This document shows positions 43,371 through 53,356 of a DNA stretch of 64,000 nucleotides, one piece after another. The DNA is from Acinetobacter chengduensis (GTDB taxonomy: Bacteria; Pseudomonadota; Gammaproteobacteria; Pseudomonadales; Moraxellaceae), in the NCBI RefSeq assembly GCF_003664645.1, contig NZ_RCHC01000014.1, positions 1-64,000 of the forward strand, in the 5' to 3' direction. Made by a program: the position numbers and the translations under genes. Under the pieces are notes generated by a model. The model saw only the letters and a list, made by a program, of their open reading frames with translations, did not search any database and was not told the DNA's origin. Each line of letters opens with the position of its first letter. Position 1 is the first letter of the stretch.

Positions 43371-44418
43371 CTTAGATTCTCAAATGAAGTGCAACAGAGA
43401 TTAAATTATTGGAAAGAAGCAAGATAAGCTAGCCTTTTGCTTCCGACCGACCAAAGTCAAAGTTGTATCATGGACTATACTCATCTTACCCAAGAAGAAA
43501 GATATCAGATTTCTACATTGTTACGTGAAGGATTTTCTAAACGTTACATTGCTTGGAAACTCAATCGTTCACCTTCAACTATTTCTAGAGAAATTAATCG
43601 TAATCGAGCGAGAAACGGTTACTTCGCTAAACATGCTAATCAAATCGCTTTAAGACGCCATTGCTCCAATCCGAAAAGAATCCCTGATGAAATATGGTCA
43701 CATGTCATCTTTTATCTTGAACTTCGATGGAGTCCTGAACAAATTGCTTCTCTTGTTTCAGTCAGCCTGCATTCAATTTATCGTTTAATACGACAGGATA
43801 AAAATAAGGACGGTACTCTCTTTCATCATCTATGTTTTAGAAATCAAAGAAAGAGGAAATACGGCTCTCCTGAAACTCGTGGTCAGCTGGCTAATCGTAA
43901 AAGTATTCATGATAGACCGATTGAGATTGAACAGCGTCATCGTTTTGGTGATCTAGAGATAGATACGATTGTGGGTAAGAATCAACAGCAATCATTGGTC
44001 ACGATTGTAGATCGCAAGACAGGTTATTTGTGGTTGAAGAAGTGTAGGTCACGCAAAGCAGAGGAAGTTTGCCAAACAACAATCAGTATACTTGAGCCGA
44101 TCAAAGATCAGCTCAAAACGATTACCGCAGATAATGGTAAGGAGTTCAGTCTGCATGAATATGCAGCTCAAGCATTAGAAATAGATTGGTATTTCGCAGA
44201 TCCTTATAGTGCTTCGCAGCGAGGCACAAATGAAAATACCAATGGCTTAGTCAGACAATACATTAGAAAAGGAAGTGACTTAAATCAGTATACAGATGAA
44301 TACCTCTCAAAAATCACTGACCGTATCAATCATCGTCCAAGAAAAAGACTCGGCTTTAGAAGTTCGAGTCAGGTATTATGGCAACAGCATGGTGTTGCAC
44401 TTCAAATGCTAATCTAAG
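43371..44418 (+). mobile_element. Complete IS30-family element
   Basis: Terminal inverted repeats of 26 bp (43371-43396 and 44393-44418) agree at 22 positions; both begin CTTAGATT and end TGAAGTGCAACA when read inwards. The element is flanked by a 3-bp direct repeat AAT (43368-43370 and 44419-44421), the expected target duplication. The element is 1,048 bp and seems intact. It lies exactly between the replicon and the pca-qui block. Confidence 0.92.
43470..44417 (+). CDS. IS30-family transposase
   Basis: A DDE transposase of 315 aa. The N-terminal HTH shows YTHLTQEERYQISTLLREGF and LNRSPSTISREINRNR. The catalytic core shows GDLEIDTIVGKNQQQSLVTI (Asp), TITADNGKEFSLHEYAAQAL (Asp) and RGTNENTNGLVRQYIRKGS (Glu). 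The start at 43470 (MDYTHL) is chosen over 43437, as family members begin there. The stop lies inside the right terminal repeat, as is usual for IS30. Confidence 0.92.
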   Translation: MDYTHLTQEERYQISTLLREGFSKRYIAWKLNRSPSTISREINRNRARNGYFAKHANQIALRRHCSNPKRIPDEIWSHVIFYLELRWSPEQIASLVSVSLHSIYRLIRQDKNKDGTLFHHLCFRNQRKRKYGSPETRGQLANRKSIHDRPIEIEQRHRFGDLEIDTIVGKNQQQSLVTIVDRKTGYLWLKKCRSRKAEEVCQTTISILEPIKDQLKTITADNGKEFSLHEYAAQALEIDWYFADPYSASQRGTNENTNGLVRQYIRKGSDLNQYTDEYLSKITDRINHRPRKRLGFRSSSQVLWQQHGVALQMLI

Positions 44419-44421
44419 AAT

Positions 44422-44771
44422 TTTATCATCGATATAATTGGATATTAAATTTAAGATTAAAAAATGGCGATCTAGTAGTTAATATTTTGAAGGAATTCTA
44501 TGTAAATCACCATTATTCTAAATAATTAAGTTATTCATAGACTAAAATCTCATTTTTATTTGCAAAAAAATATTTATAGATACGGCTTTCCCTTGATATA
44601 TTCTGCTATGGGTATTGGTATGCATAGCAGAATGACCGTGTCTTAGTACAATGTTCAATAGTCTAAATATGTTAATCTTTAGTCAGGAAAAAATATTCTT
44701 TTCATAAAGTCGTGTTGCAAGATAATATTTTATATTTAATCCGCGGAAGATGAAGTTTCCGGTATATCAAT
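44422..44771. other. Intergenic, no gene seen
   Basis: AT-rich sequence between the IS30 element and the end of pcaU. No open frame of note, no Xer site and no clear terminator. It marks the change from plasmid backbone to the pca-qui block. Confidence 0.4.
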
Positions 44772-45587
44772 TTAAATGACATTCCTAAGTTCCCTCGCTG
44801 TCTCTTGAAGAAGTGGTAATATTTGTTGAATTAAATATTCTTTAGTTGACCTAGCAGTGGGAGAAACAATATTTAATGCCGCAACAATATTTCCTTTAGG
44901 TCCATATATTGGAACAGCCAGTGCATGAACACCTAGTTCATGTTCCTCACTTGAGTAGCACCAATCTTGTTCTCTAACTTCTTCTAGTAAAGTTAAAAAT
45001 GAAGTGTTATCTGTGATGCTATATTTAGTTAAATGCTTTAAAGGATATTTTTCGAGCCACTTGATTTGTTCTGCAACGTCTAAATGGGCAAGTAGTATTT
45101 TACCCGCGGATGTTGCGTGTGCTGGTAGACGATTTCCTAGGTGTAAACCATACGGATTGACCCGATCTGTTTGTTGATGTGATGCACTTCGTGCAATGGT
45201 GATTGCTTCAAATCCATCCAGTACCATGACTGAAAATATAAGTGATGTTTGTGTGGTTAATAGATTCAATAATGGCTGACAAATTTTAGGTAATTGTGAA
45301 CCACTTAAATAAGCACCTGAAAACTTTAAAACTTTGGGTGTCAAATAATAATAATGACCATCAAAATCTAAATATCCTAAATATTCAAGTGTTAATAAAT
45401 GACGTCTCGTTGCGGCACGGGTTAAACCAGTTTTTTCAGCAGCCATGGTGACATTTAAGCGATGTCTTTCTGGACCAAAACATTCAAGTATAGCCATTCC
45501 TTTGCTAATTCCTGCGACAAAGTCTTCATGACGAATTTTTTTTTGGTTATCCATATTAATTAGGATTTTTTTTCCTTCGTTTAACAT
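44772..45587 (-). CDS. pcaU: IclR-family regulator of the pca-qui genes
   Basis: Regulator of protocatechuate and quinate use, 271 aa. The HTH shows FVAGISKGMAILECFGPERH and VTMAAEKTGLTRAATRRHLL. The effector domain shows LGNRLPAHATSAGKILLAHL and EEHELGVHALAVPIYGPKG. Position (divergent from pcaI) and the operator at 45683-45717 match PcaU of A. baylyi, which responds to protocatechuate. AAGGA lies 7 bp before the chosen ATG. A shorter start at 45554 is possible. Confidence 0.88.
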   Translation of the reverse strand: MLNEGKKILINMDNQKKIRHEDFVAGISKGMAILECFGPERHRLNVTMAAEKTGLTRAATRRHLLTLEYLGYLDFDGHYYYLTPKVLKFSGAYLSGSQLPKICQPLLNLLTTQTSLIFSVMVLDGFEAITIARSASHQQTDRVNPYGLHLGNRLPAHATSAGKILLAHLDVAEQIKWLEKYPLKHLTKYSITDNTSFLTLLEEVREQDWCYSSEEHELGVHALAVPIYGPKGNIVAALNIVSPTARSTKEYLIQQILPLLQETARELRNVI

Positions 45588-45682
45588 GCTCCAGTCCTTT
45601 AAGCCTTTGGTTCAATTCACTACTGAATGTAGTTTTAGCCTAATATAAAATATGTTTAATATAATTTAAAATTAGAATAAAT

Positions 45683-45717
45683 GTTCGATGATCGAACATT
45701 GTATTTAATCATCGAAC
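45683..45717. promoter_or_regulatory. PcaU-type operator
   Basis: GTTCGATGATCGAAC (45683-45697) is a palindrome of two overlapping 10-bp half-sites. A third half-site, ATCATCGAAC, follows at 45708-45717. Three copies of a 10-bp motif, two as a palindrome and one set apart, is the arrangement described for the A. baylyi pcaU-pcaI region. Confidence 0.85.
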
Positions 45718-45879
45718 AAAACTCATTTTTTTAGCTAGAACAATAAGAAAAAAATAACAAAAATGAGGGAATAGGAATTCTAATGAAATTGCTCGGGATT
45801 GAGTAAGGCTCTTTTTCTGATTCAGTGTCGTTTTGAGTTTCGTTTCTAAGATGTATAGCTAGACGGAGTTGTCCCCCTA

Positions 45880-46551
45880 ATGATCAATAAAAGTTCGGCT
45901 TCACTTACTGAAGCACTTTCACAAATTAAAGATGGGTCAACCATCATGATTGGCGGTTTTGGAACCGCAGGGCAACCCGCAGAATTGATTGATGGTTTAA
46001 TCGAGCTTGGTATCAAAGACCTTGTCATTGTCAACAATAATGCAGGCAATGGCGACTATGGCTTAGCGAAACTTCTTAAATCAGGTGCTGTCCGTAAAAT
46101 TATCTGTTCTTTTCCACGCCAATCAGACTCTTACATTTTTGACGAGCTATACCGTGCGGGAAAAGTTGAATTAGAACTGGTTCCTCAAGGCAACCTAGCG
46201 TGTCGCATTCAAGCAGCAGGTATGGGTTTAGGACCAATTTATACACCAACAGGTTTTGGTACTTTGCTTGCTGAAGGCAAACCGACTATGAGTTACGAAG
46301 GTAAAGATTACGTTTTAGAAAATCCAATTAAAGCAGATTTTGCTTTAATTAAAGCATCTCATGGTGACCGTTGGGGTAACTTGGTCTACCGCAAGTCTGC
46401 ACGTAACTTTGGCCCGATTATGGCAATGGCAGCCGATGTGACAATTGCACAAGTTTCTGAAGTGGTAGAGCTTGGAGCTTTGGATCCTGAACACGTCATC
46501 ACCCCAGGTATTTTTGTACAACACGTTGTACAAGTGCAACCTGCACAGTAA
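45880..46551 (+). CDS. pcaI: 3-oxoadipate CoA-transferase, subunit A
   Basis: With PcaJ it moves CoA from succinyl-CoA to beta-ketoadipate. The 223-aa subunit shows STIMIGGFGTAGQPAELIDG and VIVNNNAGNGDYGLAKLLKS, the class I CoA-transferase alpha pattern. It is the first gene of the long pca-qui operon, 163 bp after the PcaU operator. Confidence 0.94.
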   Translation: MINKSSASLTEALSQIKDGSTIMIGGFGTAGQPAELIDGLIELGIKDLVIVNNNAGNGDYGLAKLLKSGAVRKIICSFPRQSDSYIFDELYRAGKVELELVPQGNLACRIQAAGMGLGPIYTPTGFGTLLAEGKPTMSYEGKDYVLENPIKADFALIKASHGDRWGNLVYRKSARNFGPIMAMAADVTIAQVSEVVELGALDPEHVITPGIFVQHVVQVQPAQ

Positions 46552-46571
46552 TCGGATACGGAGAATTAAAA

Positions 46572-47222
46572 ATGAGTTATACCAAATTAAGCCGTAATCA
46601 AATTGCTGAACGTGTTGCACAAGATATTCCTGATGGGGCTTATGTCAACTTAGGTATTGGACTACCCACCAAGATTTCAAGCTATTTACCAAGCGACAAA
46701 GATGTATTTTTACACTCTGAAAATGGTCTTTTAGCTTTCGGTCCGCCACCTGCTGAAGAAGACCGTGATCCCGAACTGATCAATGCGGGTAAAGAGTTTG
46801 TAACTTTACTCGATGGTGGTGCTTTCTTTCATCACGGTGATTCATTTGCCATGATGCGTGGTGGCCATTTAGATATTGCGGTGCTTGGGGCTTTTCAGGT
46901 GGCGGAAAATGGCGACTTAGCCAACTGGCATACCGGTGCACCAGATGCAATTCCTGCAGTGGGTGGTGCAATGGATTTGGCCGTAGGTGCAAAAAAAGTC
47001 TTTATCACTACCGACCATGTGACAAAAAAAGGTGAACCGAAGATTGTTGCTGAGCTTACTTATCCAGCGACAGGTTTGAAGTGCGTAGACCGCATTTACA
47101 CCGACCTGTGTGTTATTGATGTGACACCTGAGGGTATGAAGGTAATTGAAAAAGTTGAAGGTTTAGGCTTTGCAGAATTGCAGGCAATGACAGGTGCAAC
47201 TTTAGTGGATGCAACGCAATAG
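46572..47222 (+). CDS. pcaJ: 3-oxoadipate CoA-transferase, subunit B
   Basis: The 216-aa beta subunit holds the active-site Glu50 in FLHSENGLLAFGPPP. It also shows YVNLGIGLPTKISSYLP and DLAVGAKKVFITTDHVTKKG. It follows pcaI by 20 bp. A 153-bp gap without a gene separates it from pcaF. Confidence 0.94.
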   Translation: MSYTKLSRNQIAERVAQDIPDGAYVNLGIGLPTKISSYLPSDKDVFLHSENGLLAFGPPPAEEDRDPELINAGKEFVTLLDGGAFFHHGDSFAMMRGGHLDIAVLGAFQVAENGDLANWHTGAPDAIPAVGGAMDLAVGAKKVFITTDHVTKKGEPKIVAELTYPATGLKCVDRIYTDLCVIDVTPEGMKVIEKVEGLGFAELQAMTGATLVDATQ

Positions 47223-47375
47223 AATTTACGAATGCGATTTTCTTAAATCTCTCACTGCCTTTTTAAAAAAGGGAGTAACTACATTTAACGGATTGAAGAA
47301 TTGAAAAGAATACTCCCAGAAAAAGTACCTTTTTATTACAGGTGGATTTAGGGGTTTCTAAGGACAAGATTGAAA

Positions 47376-48581
47376 ATGAAAGATGCTTATATTATAGATG
47401 CTATCCGTACTCCATTTGGCCGTTATGCGGGTGGACTCGCCCCAGTGCGTGCTGATGACTTGGGTGCCGTGCCTATTCAAGCCTTAATGCAGCGTAACCC
47501 TAGTGTTGATTGGAAACAAGTCGATGATGTGATTTATGGTTGTGCCAACCAAGCCGGTGAAGACAACCGTAATGTCGGACGTATGTCGGCCTTGTTGGCA
47601 GGTTTACCGGTCGAAGTTCCAGCGACCACCATCAACCGTTTATGTGGTTCATCTTTGGATGCGATTGCGATGGCAGCCCGTGCGATTAAAGCCGGCGAAG
47701 CGGATTTAATCATTGCTGGTGGCGTCGAAAGTATGTCGCGTGCACCTTTTGTCATGGGCAAATCAGAAACTGCCTATGGCCGTAGTCAAAAGATTGAAGA
47801 TACCACTATGGGCTGGCGTTTTATCAATCCAAAGCTCAAAGCGATGTATGGTGTAGACACCATGCCGCAAACCGCAGAAAACGTGGCACAACAATTTAAT
47901 ATTGATCGTGCAGATCAAGACCAGTTTGCCTTGACGAGTCAACAGCGCACCGCAACCGCGCAAGCTCAAGGCTTTTTTACACATGAGATCATCCCTGTGA
48001 GTATTGCACAGCGTAAGGGTGATCTAATTGTGATCGACACGGATGAACATCCACGTGCATCGACCACACTAGAAGGTTTGGCAAAACTGAAGCCAGTTGT
48101 GAAAGCAGAAGGCACCGTCACTGCGGGGAATGCATCAGGCATCAATGACGGTGCGGCTGCTGTACTGATTGCTTCAGAACAAGCGGTTGAGCGGTACCAA
48201 CTTAAACCCCGTGCCAAGATCATTGCATCAACAGCAGTGGGTGTAGAACCACGCATTATGGGTTTTGCACCTGCACCTGCCATCAAAAAGTTACTGAAAC
48301 AAGCCAATCTGACATTAGAGCAGATGGATGTGATTGAGTTGAATGAAGCCTTTGCAGCACAGGCACTGGCCGTTACACGTGATTTAGGTCTGGCAGATGA
48401 CACCCCACAAGTAAATCCAAATGGCGGTGCGATTGCGATTGGTCATCCACTCGGTGCATCGGGCGCACGTTTGGTCACGACAGCTTTAAACCAGTTAGAA
48501 CAAACGGGTGGGACGTATGCCCTGTGTTCGATGTGTATTGGTGTCGGCCAAGGCATTGCAATGATTATTCAGCGCGTTTAA
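47376..48581 (+). CDS. pcaF: 3-oxoadipyl-CoA thiolase
   Basis: Cleaves beta-ketoadipyl-CoA to succinyl-CoA and acetyl-CoA. The 401-aa protein has nucleophile Cys90 in TINRLCGSSLDAIAMAARA, the His in GGAIAIGHPLGASGARL and Cys in CSMCIGVGQGIAMI. The ATG at 47376 is preferred to a TTG at 47370. It is the last enzyme of the beta-ketoadipate route. Confidence 0.94.
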   Translation: MKDAYIIDAIRTPFGRYAGGLAPVRADDLGAVPIQALMQRNPSVDWKQVDDVIYGCANQAGEDNRNVGRMSALLAGLPVEVPATTINRLCGSSLDAIAMAARAIKAGEADLIIAGGVESMSRAPFVMGKSETAYGRSQKIEDTTMGWRFINPKLKAMYGVDTMPQTAENVAQQFNIDRADQDQFALTSQQRTATAQAQGFFTHEIIPVSIAQRKGDLIVIDTDEHPRASTTLEGLAKLKPVVKAEGTVTAGNASGINDGAAAVLIASEQAVERYQLKPRAKIIASTAVGVEPRIMGFAPAPAIKKLLKQANLTLEQMDVIELNEAFAAQALAVTRDLGLADDTPQVNPNGGAIAIGHPLGASGARLVTTALNQLEQTGGTYALCSMCIGVGQGIAMIIQRV

Positions 48582-48603
48582 AGCAGATTTAAGGATAGCG
48601 ATC

Positions 48604-49959
48604 ATGAGCCAGTTATATGCCAGCTTATTTTACCAAAACGAGGTGACTGAAATTTTCAGTGATCGCGCGTTGGTGTCATACATGATTGAGGCTGAAGTTG
48701 CCTTGGCACAAGCGCAGGCTCAGGTCGGTGTTATTCCAGAATCTGCGGCAACAGCAATTTCAAACATTGCAGCAACTGCAATTGATCAGATTGACTTTGA
48801 TGCATTAGCGATTGCAACAGGTTTGGCGGGCAATATCGCGATTCCTTTTGTGAAGCAATTAACTGCGATTGTGAAAAAAAGTGATGAAGATGCTGCGCGT
48901 TATGTGCATTGGGGCGCAACCAGTCAAGACATTTTAGACACTGCCTGTATTTTGCAATGTCGTGCTGCAATGACGCATGTTGAAGCTTTAATTCACCAAT
49001 GTTACCGCACTGCATTGACCGAAGCTGAACAGTATCGTGCACAAGTGATGATTGGGCGCACATGGTTGCAGCAAGGGTTGCCGATTACTTTGGGGCATAA
49101 ATTCGCGCGTTGGGCCTCGGCATTTCATCGTGATTTAGCCCGTATTGAAGCCATGAAAGCACGTGTTTTTACTGCTCAATTAGGCGGTGCCGTTGGTTCA
49201 TTGGCTTCATTGCAATCTCAAGGAACAGCGGTAGTTCATGCTTATTCCGTTCAGCTACAGCTTTCAGTCCCAAATTGTACTTGGCATGGCGAGCGCGACC
49301 GTATTGTCGAAGTGGCGAGTGTTCTAGCGATAGTGACAGGTAGTTTGGGCAAAATGGCGCGTGACTGGTCGTTGATGATGCAAACTGAAATTGCAGAAGT
49401 ATTTGAGCCAGCAGCGAAAGGGCGTGGTGGGTCATCGACGATGCCACATAAGCGTAATCCTGTCGCTGCGGCATCCGTTTTGGCAGCAGCCAACCGTGTA
49501 CCTGTGCTGATGTCGAGTTTGTACCAAAGCATGGTTCAGGAACATGAGCGTAGTCTAGGTGGATGGCATGCAGAATGGTTGGCATTGCCTGAAATTTTCC
49601 AACTGTGTGCAGGCGCTTTAGAGCGGACTTTAGACGTATTACAAGGCATGCAAGTTAATGCCGAGAACATGCAGCGTAATTTGGAATGTACCCAAGGGTT
49701 AATTATGGCGGAAGCGGTCATGATGGCTTTGGCACCGCATATGGGGCGCTTACAGGCACATTATATTGTTGAAGCAGCATGTAAATCAGCGGTTGAAAAA
49801 GGTGTTCACTTAAAAGAGGTCATGACTGAACTCGATCCAGTCAAAACCTATTTTAGTGCCGCTCAGATTTCAGAAATTTTTAAACCCGAGTCATATCTTG
49901 GCAATATTCAAGACCAGATTGATGCGGTTTTGCGGGAAGCAAAAGGAGAGGCAAAGTGA
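48604..49959 (+). CDS. pcaB: 3-carboxy-cis,cis-muconate cycloisomerase
   Basis: A fumarase/aspartase-superfamily enzyme that forms the lactone gamma-carboxymuconolactone, 451 aa. The signature GGSSTMPHKRNPVAAASVLA (about 277-296) holds the catalytic Ser loop. HWGATSQDILDTACILQ is the substrate-binding motif. Its stop overlaps the pcaD start (GTGA). Confidence 0.94.
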   Translation: MSQLYASLFYQNEVTEIFSDRALVSYMIEAEVALAQAQAQVGVIPESAATAISNIAATAIDQIDFDALAIATGLAGNIAIPFVKQLTAIVKKSDEDAARYVHWGATSQDILDTACILQCRAAMTHVEALIHQCYRTALTEAEQYRAQVMIGRTWLQQGLPITLGHKFARWASAFHRDLARIEAMKARVFTAQLGGAVGSLASLQSQGTAVVHAYSVQLQLSVPNCTWHGERDRIVEVASVLAIVTGSLGKMARDWSLMMQTEIAEVFEPAAKGRGGSSTMPHKRNPVAAASVLAAANRVPVLMSSLYQSMVQEHERSLGGWHAEWLALPEIFQLCAGALERTLDVLQGMQVNAENMQRNLECTQGLIMAEAVMMALAPHMGRLQAHYIVEAACKSAVEKGVHLKEVMTELDPVKTYFSAAQISEIFKPESYLGNIQDQIDAVLREAKGEAK

Positions 49960-50744
49960 ATATCACGATGACCAATCGTCAAGGCAAGACTTTATCTGTT
50001 GCAATCAGTGGGCAAGACCATGCACCTGTGATTGTATTTTCAAACTCATTGGGTACAGATAAAGGCATGTGGCAGCCGCAAGTTGCGGCATTTGAACAAC
50101 AGTTCAAAGTGGTGACTTATGACACGCGTGGTCATGGGCAAAGTGATGTGATTGAGCAGACCACTGTACAAAACCTTGCAGAAGATGTGATTGATATTCT
50201 GAACGGTTTAAACATTGAAAAAGCGCATTTTTGCGGGATTTCAATGGGCGGCATGACGGCTTTGTGGCTTGGTATTCATCATGCAAATCGTTTTCATAGT
50301 ATCACTGTGGCGAACTCAGCAGCCAAAATTTGGACTGAACAAGGTTGGAATGCTCGTGCAGACGCTGTAACAGCCAATGGCTTAGCAGACTTGGTCGCGA
50401 CTACGCATACACGCTGGTTTAGTGAGCAGTTTGATTATCAACACGATGCTTTGGCGCAGCGCACCATTCAATCTTTAGCCACTACGCCAGCACTGGGCTA
50501 TGCAGAATCTTGCCGAGCGCTCGCGCAAGCAGATCTATCTACTCAAATTCAACAGATTCAGATTCCTACTTTAGTGATTGCAGGCGCATTTGATCCAGTC
50601 ACGACAGTGGCAGATGGCGTCTTTATGCAACAACAGATTCAAAAGAGTGAACTTGCGGTGATTGATGCATCGCATCTTTCCAATATTGAGCAATCTGAGC
50701 TGTTTACCCAAACCCTCAGTCAGTTCATTGGATCGATTCAATAG
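49956..50744 (+). CDS. pcaD: 3-oxoadipate enol-lactonase
   Basis: An alpha/beta hydrolase of 262 aa that opens the enol-lactone to beta-ketoadipate. It shows FSNSLGTDKGMWQPQV, the nucleophile elbow CGISMGGMTALWLG, and a catalytic Asp (GAFDPVTTV) and His (DASHLSNIEQ). The start is GTG at 49956, overlapping the pcaB stop by 4 bp with AAAGGAGAG upstream, so translation is coupled. Confidence 0.93.
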   Translation: MNITMTNRQGKTLSVAISGQDHAPVIVFSNSLGTDKGMWQPQVAAFEQQFKVVTYDTRGHGQSDVIEQTTVQNLAEDVIDILNGLNIEKAHFCGISMGGMTALWLGIHHANRFHSITVANSAAKIWTEQGWNARADAVTANGLADLVATTHTRWFSEQFDYQHDALAQRTIQSLATTPALGYAESCRALAQADLSTQIQQIQIPTLVIAGAFDPVTTVADGVFMQQQIQKSELAVIDASHLSNIEQSELFTQTLSQFIGSIQ

Positions 50745-50785
50745 TTTAAGGATTTTAAAAGGACTTTCAGCCCAAGGAGGCAGGT

Positions 50786-52141
50786 ATGGCGTCTCAGGAA
50801 TACGCTACTCAAAAAACGAGTATAGACGCACAAGCACTGATTAATGATGCACCGATTAGCAAATATCAGTGGTTGATCGCAATTGTATGTTTTCTCATAG
50901 TTTTTGTTGACGGTATTGATACTGCGGCAATGGGTTTTATTGCTCCAGCCTTGGCACAAGACTGGGGAATAGACCGCTCGCAATTGGGTCCAGTCATGAG
51001 TGCGGCTTTAGGTGGCATGATCATTGGTGCTCTAGTGTCTGGTCCAACCGCTGACCGCTTTGGGCGAAAGATTGTTTTAAGTGTTTCGATGCTGATTTTC
51101 GGTGGCTTTACTTTGGCATCGGCATATGCAGCTGACTTAAATACCTTGGTGGTCCTGCGCTTTTTAACCGGTATTGGCTTGGGTGCTGCGATGCCGAATG
51201 CAACCACACTATTTTCTGAATATTGCCCACAGCGATCACGCTCGTTACTAGTGACTTGTATGTTCTGTGGATACAACTTGGGTATGGCGACAGGCGGTTT
51301 CATTAGTAGTTGGTTGATCCCAACCTTTGGTTGGCACAGCTTATTTTTACTGGGCGGCTGGTCGCCACTGATCTTGATGATCTTGGTAATTTTCTTCCTG
51401 CCAGAATCCTATCGTTTCTTGATTGTGAAAGGTCGTGACAGCGAAAAAGTCCGCAAAATTCTAACGCGTATTGCACCGACGCAAGTACAGGGTGTTACTG
51501 AGTTTCATGTACCTGAAGAAAAAACTGAAGGTGCAGAGAAGAAAGGTGTGTTTAGCATGCTGTTCTCTCAGAAATATGTCAAAGGTACGGTTTTATTGTG
51601 GCTGACCTATTTCATGGGTTTGGTAATGATTTATCTACTCACCAGTTGGTTACCAACCTTGATGCGTGAAACTGGCGCAACCATGGAACGCGCTGCATTT
51701 ATTGGTGGCTTATTCCAGTTTGGCGGTGTCCTCAGTGCTTTATTTATTGGCTGGGCAATGGACCGTTTCAACCCAAACCGTATTATTGCAGGCTTCTACT
51801 TTGTTGCTGGGATATTTGCCTTTGCTGTTGGTCAGAGCTTAGCAAATCCAACCTTACTTGCCATTTTAGTGCTTTGTGCGGGTGTTGCGATTAATGGTGC
51901 ACAGTCGGCTATGCCAGCACTCAGCGCTCGTTTTTACCCGACGCAATGCCGTGCAACAGGTGTGGCGTGGATGTCTGGGATTGGTCGTTTCGGTGCGGTA
52001 TTTGGTGCTTGGATCGGCGCAGTTTTACTGGGCAATGACTGGTCGTTTACTGCCATTTTAAGTCTGCTGTTAATTCCAGCAACAGCAGCAACAGTCGCTA
52101 TTTTTGTTAAATCATTGGTCGCACATACCGATGCGACTTAA
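50786..52141 (+). CDS. pcaK: MFS transporter for protocatechuate / 4-hydroxybenzoate
   Basis: An AAHS-family proton symporter with twelve helices, 451 aa. It shows CFLIVFVDGIDTAAMGFIAP, GPTADRFGRKIVLSVSM and RFLTGIGLGAAMPNATT. A perfect AAGGAGG precedes the ATG. It sits between pcaD and pcaC as in A. baylyi. Two relatives lie in this window (32.1 and 61.5 kb). Confidence 0.92.
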   Translation: MASQEYATQKTSIDAQALINDAPISKYQWLIAIVCFLIVFVDGIDTAAMGFIAPALAQDWGIDRSQLGPVMSAALGGMIIGALVSGPTADRFGRKIVLSVSMLIFGGFTLASAYAADLNTLVVLRFLTGIGLGAAMPNATTLFSEYCPQRSRSLLVTCMFCGYNLGMATGGFISSWLIPTFGWHSLFLLGGWSPLILMILVIFFLPESYRFLIVKGRDSEKVRKILTRIAPTQVQGVTEFHVPEEKTEGAEKKGVFSMLFSQKYVKGTVLLWLTYFMGLVMIYLLTSWLPTLMRETGATMERAAFIGGLFQFGGVLSALFIGWAMDRFNPNRIIAGFYFVAGIFAFAVGQSLANPTLLAILVLCAGVAINGAQSAMPALSARFYPTQCRATGVAWMSGIGRFGAVFGAWIGAVLLGNDWSFTAILSLLLIPATAATVAIFVKSLVAHTDAT

Positions 52142-52155
52142 TTGAGGTTTCTCCC

Positions 52156-52578
52156 ATGAATGATGAACAACGTTATGAACAAGGAATCACTGTACGCACA
52201 GAAGTGCTGGGTGAAAAGCATGTCGGTCGTTCACTTGAGAACTTGAATGATTTCAATGCCGACTTCCAAAACTTTATTAGCCGTTTTGCGTGGGGCGAAG
52301 TCTGGTCTAGACCAGGCATGCCGCGCCATACCCGTAGCTTAGTCACCATTGCCGTTTTATTAGCATTGGGCCGTGAAGATGAATTGCGTATGCATTTACG
52401 TGCTTGTTTTAACAATGGTGTGACCAAGGACGACTTAAAAGAGTTAATTTTGCACTGTTCACTGTATGCCGGTTTACCTGCAGCCAATGCAGCCATGCAC
52501 ATGGCAGAAGAAGTTTTTGCAGATTTGGGTATTGCCCCGCAAAAGCTGAGTGAACACAACTTAGCCAAGAACAAATGA
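52156..52578 (+). CDS. pcaC: 4-carboxymuconolactone decarboxylase
   Basis: Decarboxylates gamma-carboxymuconolactone to the enol-lactone, 140 aa. It is a small helical protein of the CMD family, with FAWGEVWSRPGMPRHTRSLV and the AhpD-like ELILHCSLYAGLPAANAAMH. It is a stand-alone form, not fused to PcaD as in some other bacteria. Confidence 0.93.
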   Translation: MNDEQRYEQGITVRTEVLGEKHVGRSLENLNDFNADFQNFISRFAWGEVWSRPGMPRHTRSLVTIAVLLALGREDELRMHLRACFNNGVTKDDLKELILHCSLYAGLPAANAAMHMAEEVFADLGIAPQKLSEHNLAKNK

Positions 52579-52603
52579 ATCAAGAGTAATGGAACAAGAT
52601 TAA

Positions 52604-53341
<738 letters not shown>

Positions 53342-53356
53342 TTCAGGGAGAACAAC

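Noticed and set aside
48731..49585. Minus-strand open frames of 110 and 138 aa
   Set aside because: They lie inside pcaB, which has clear family motifs on the plus strand.
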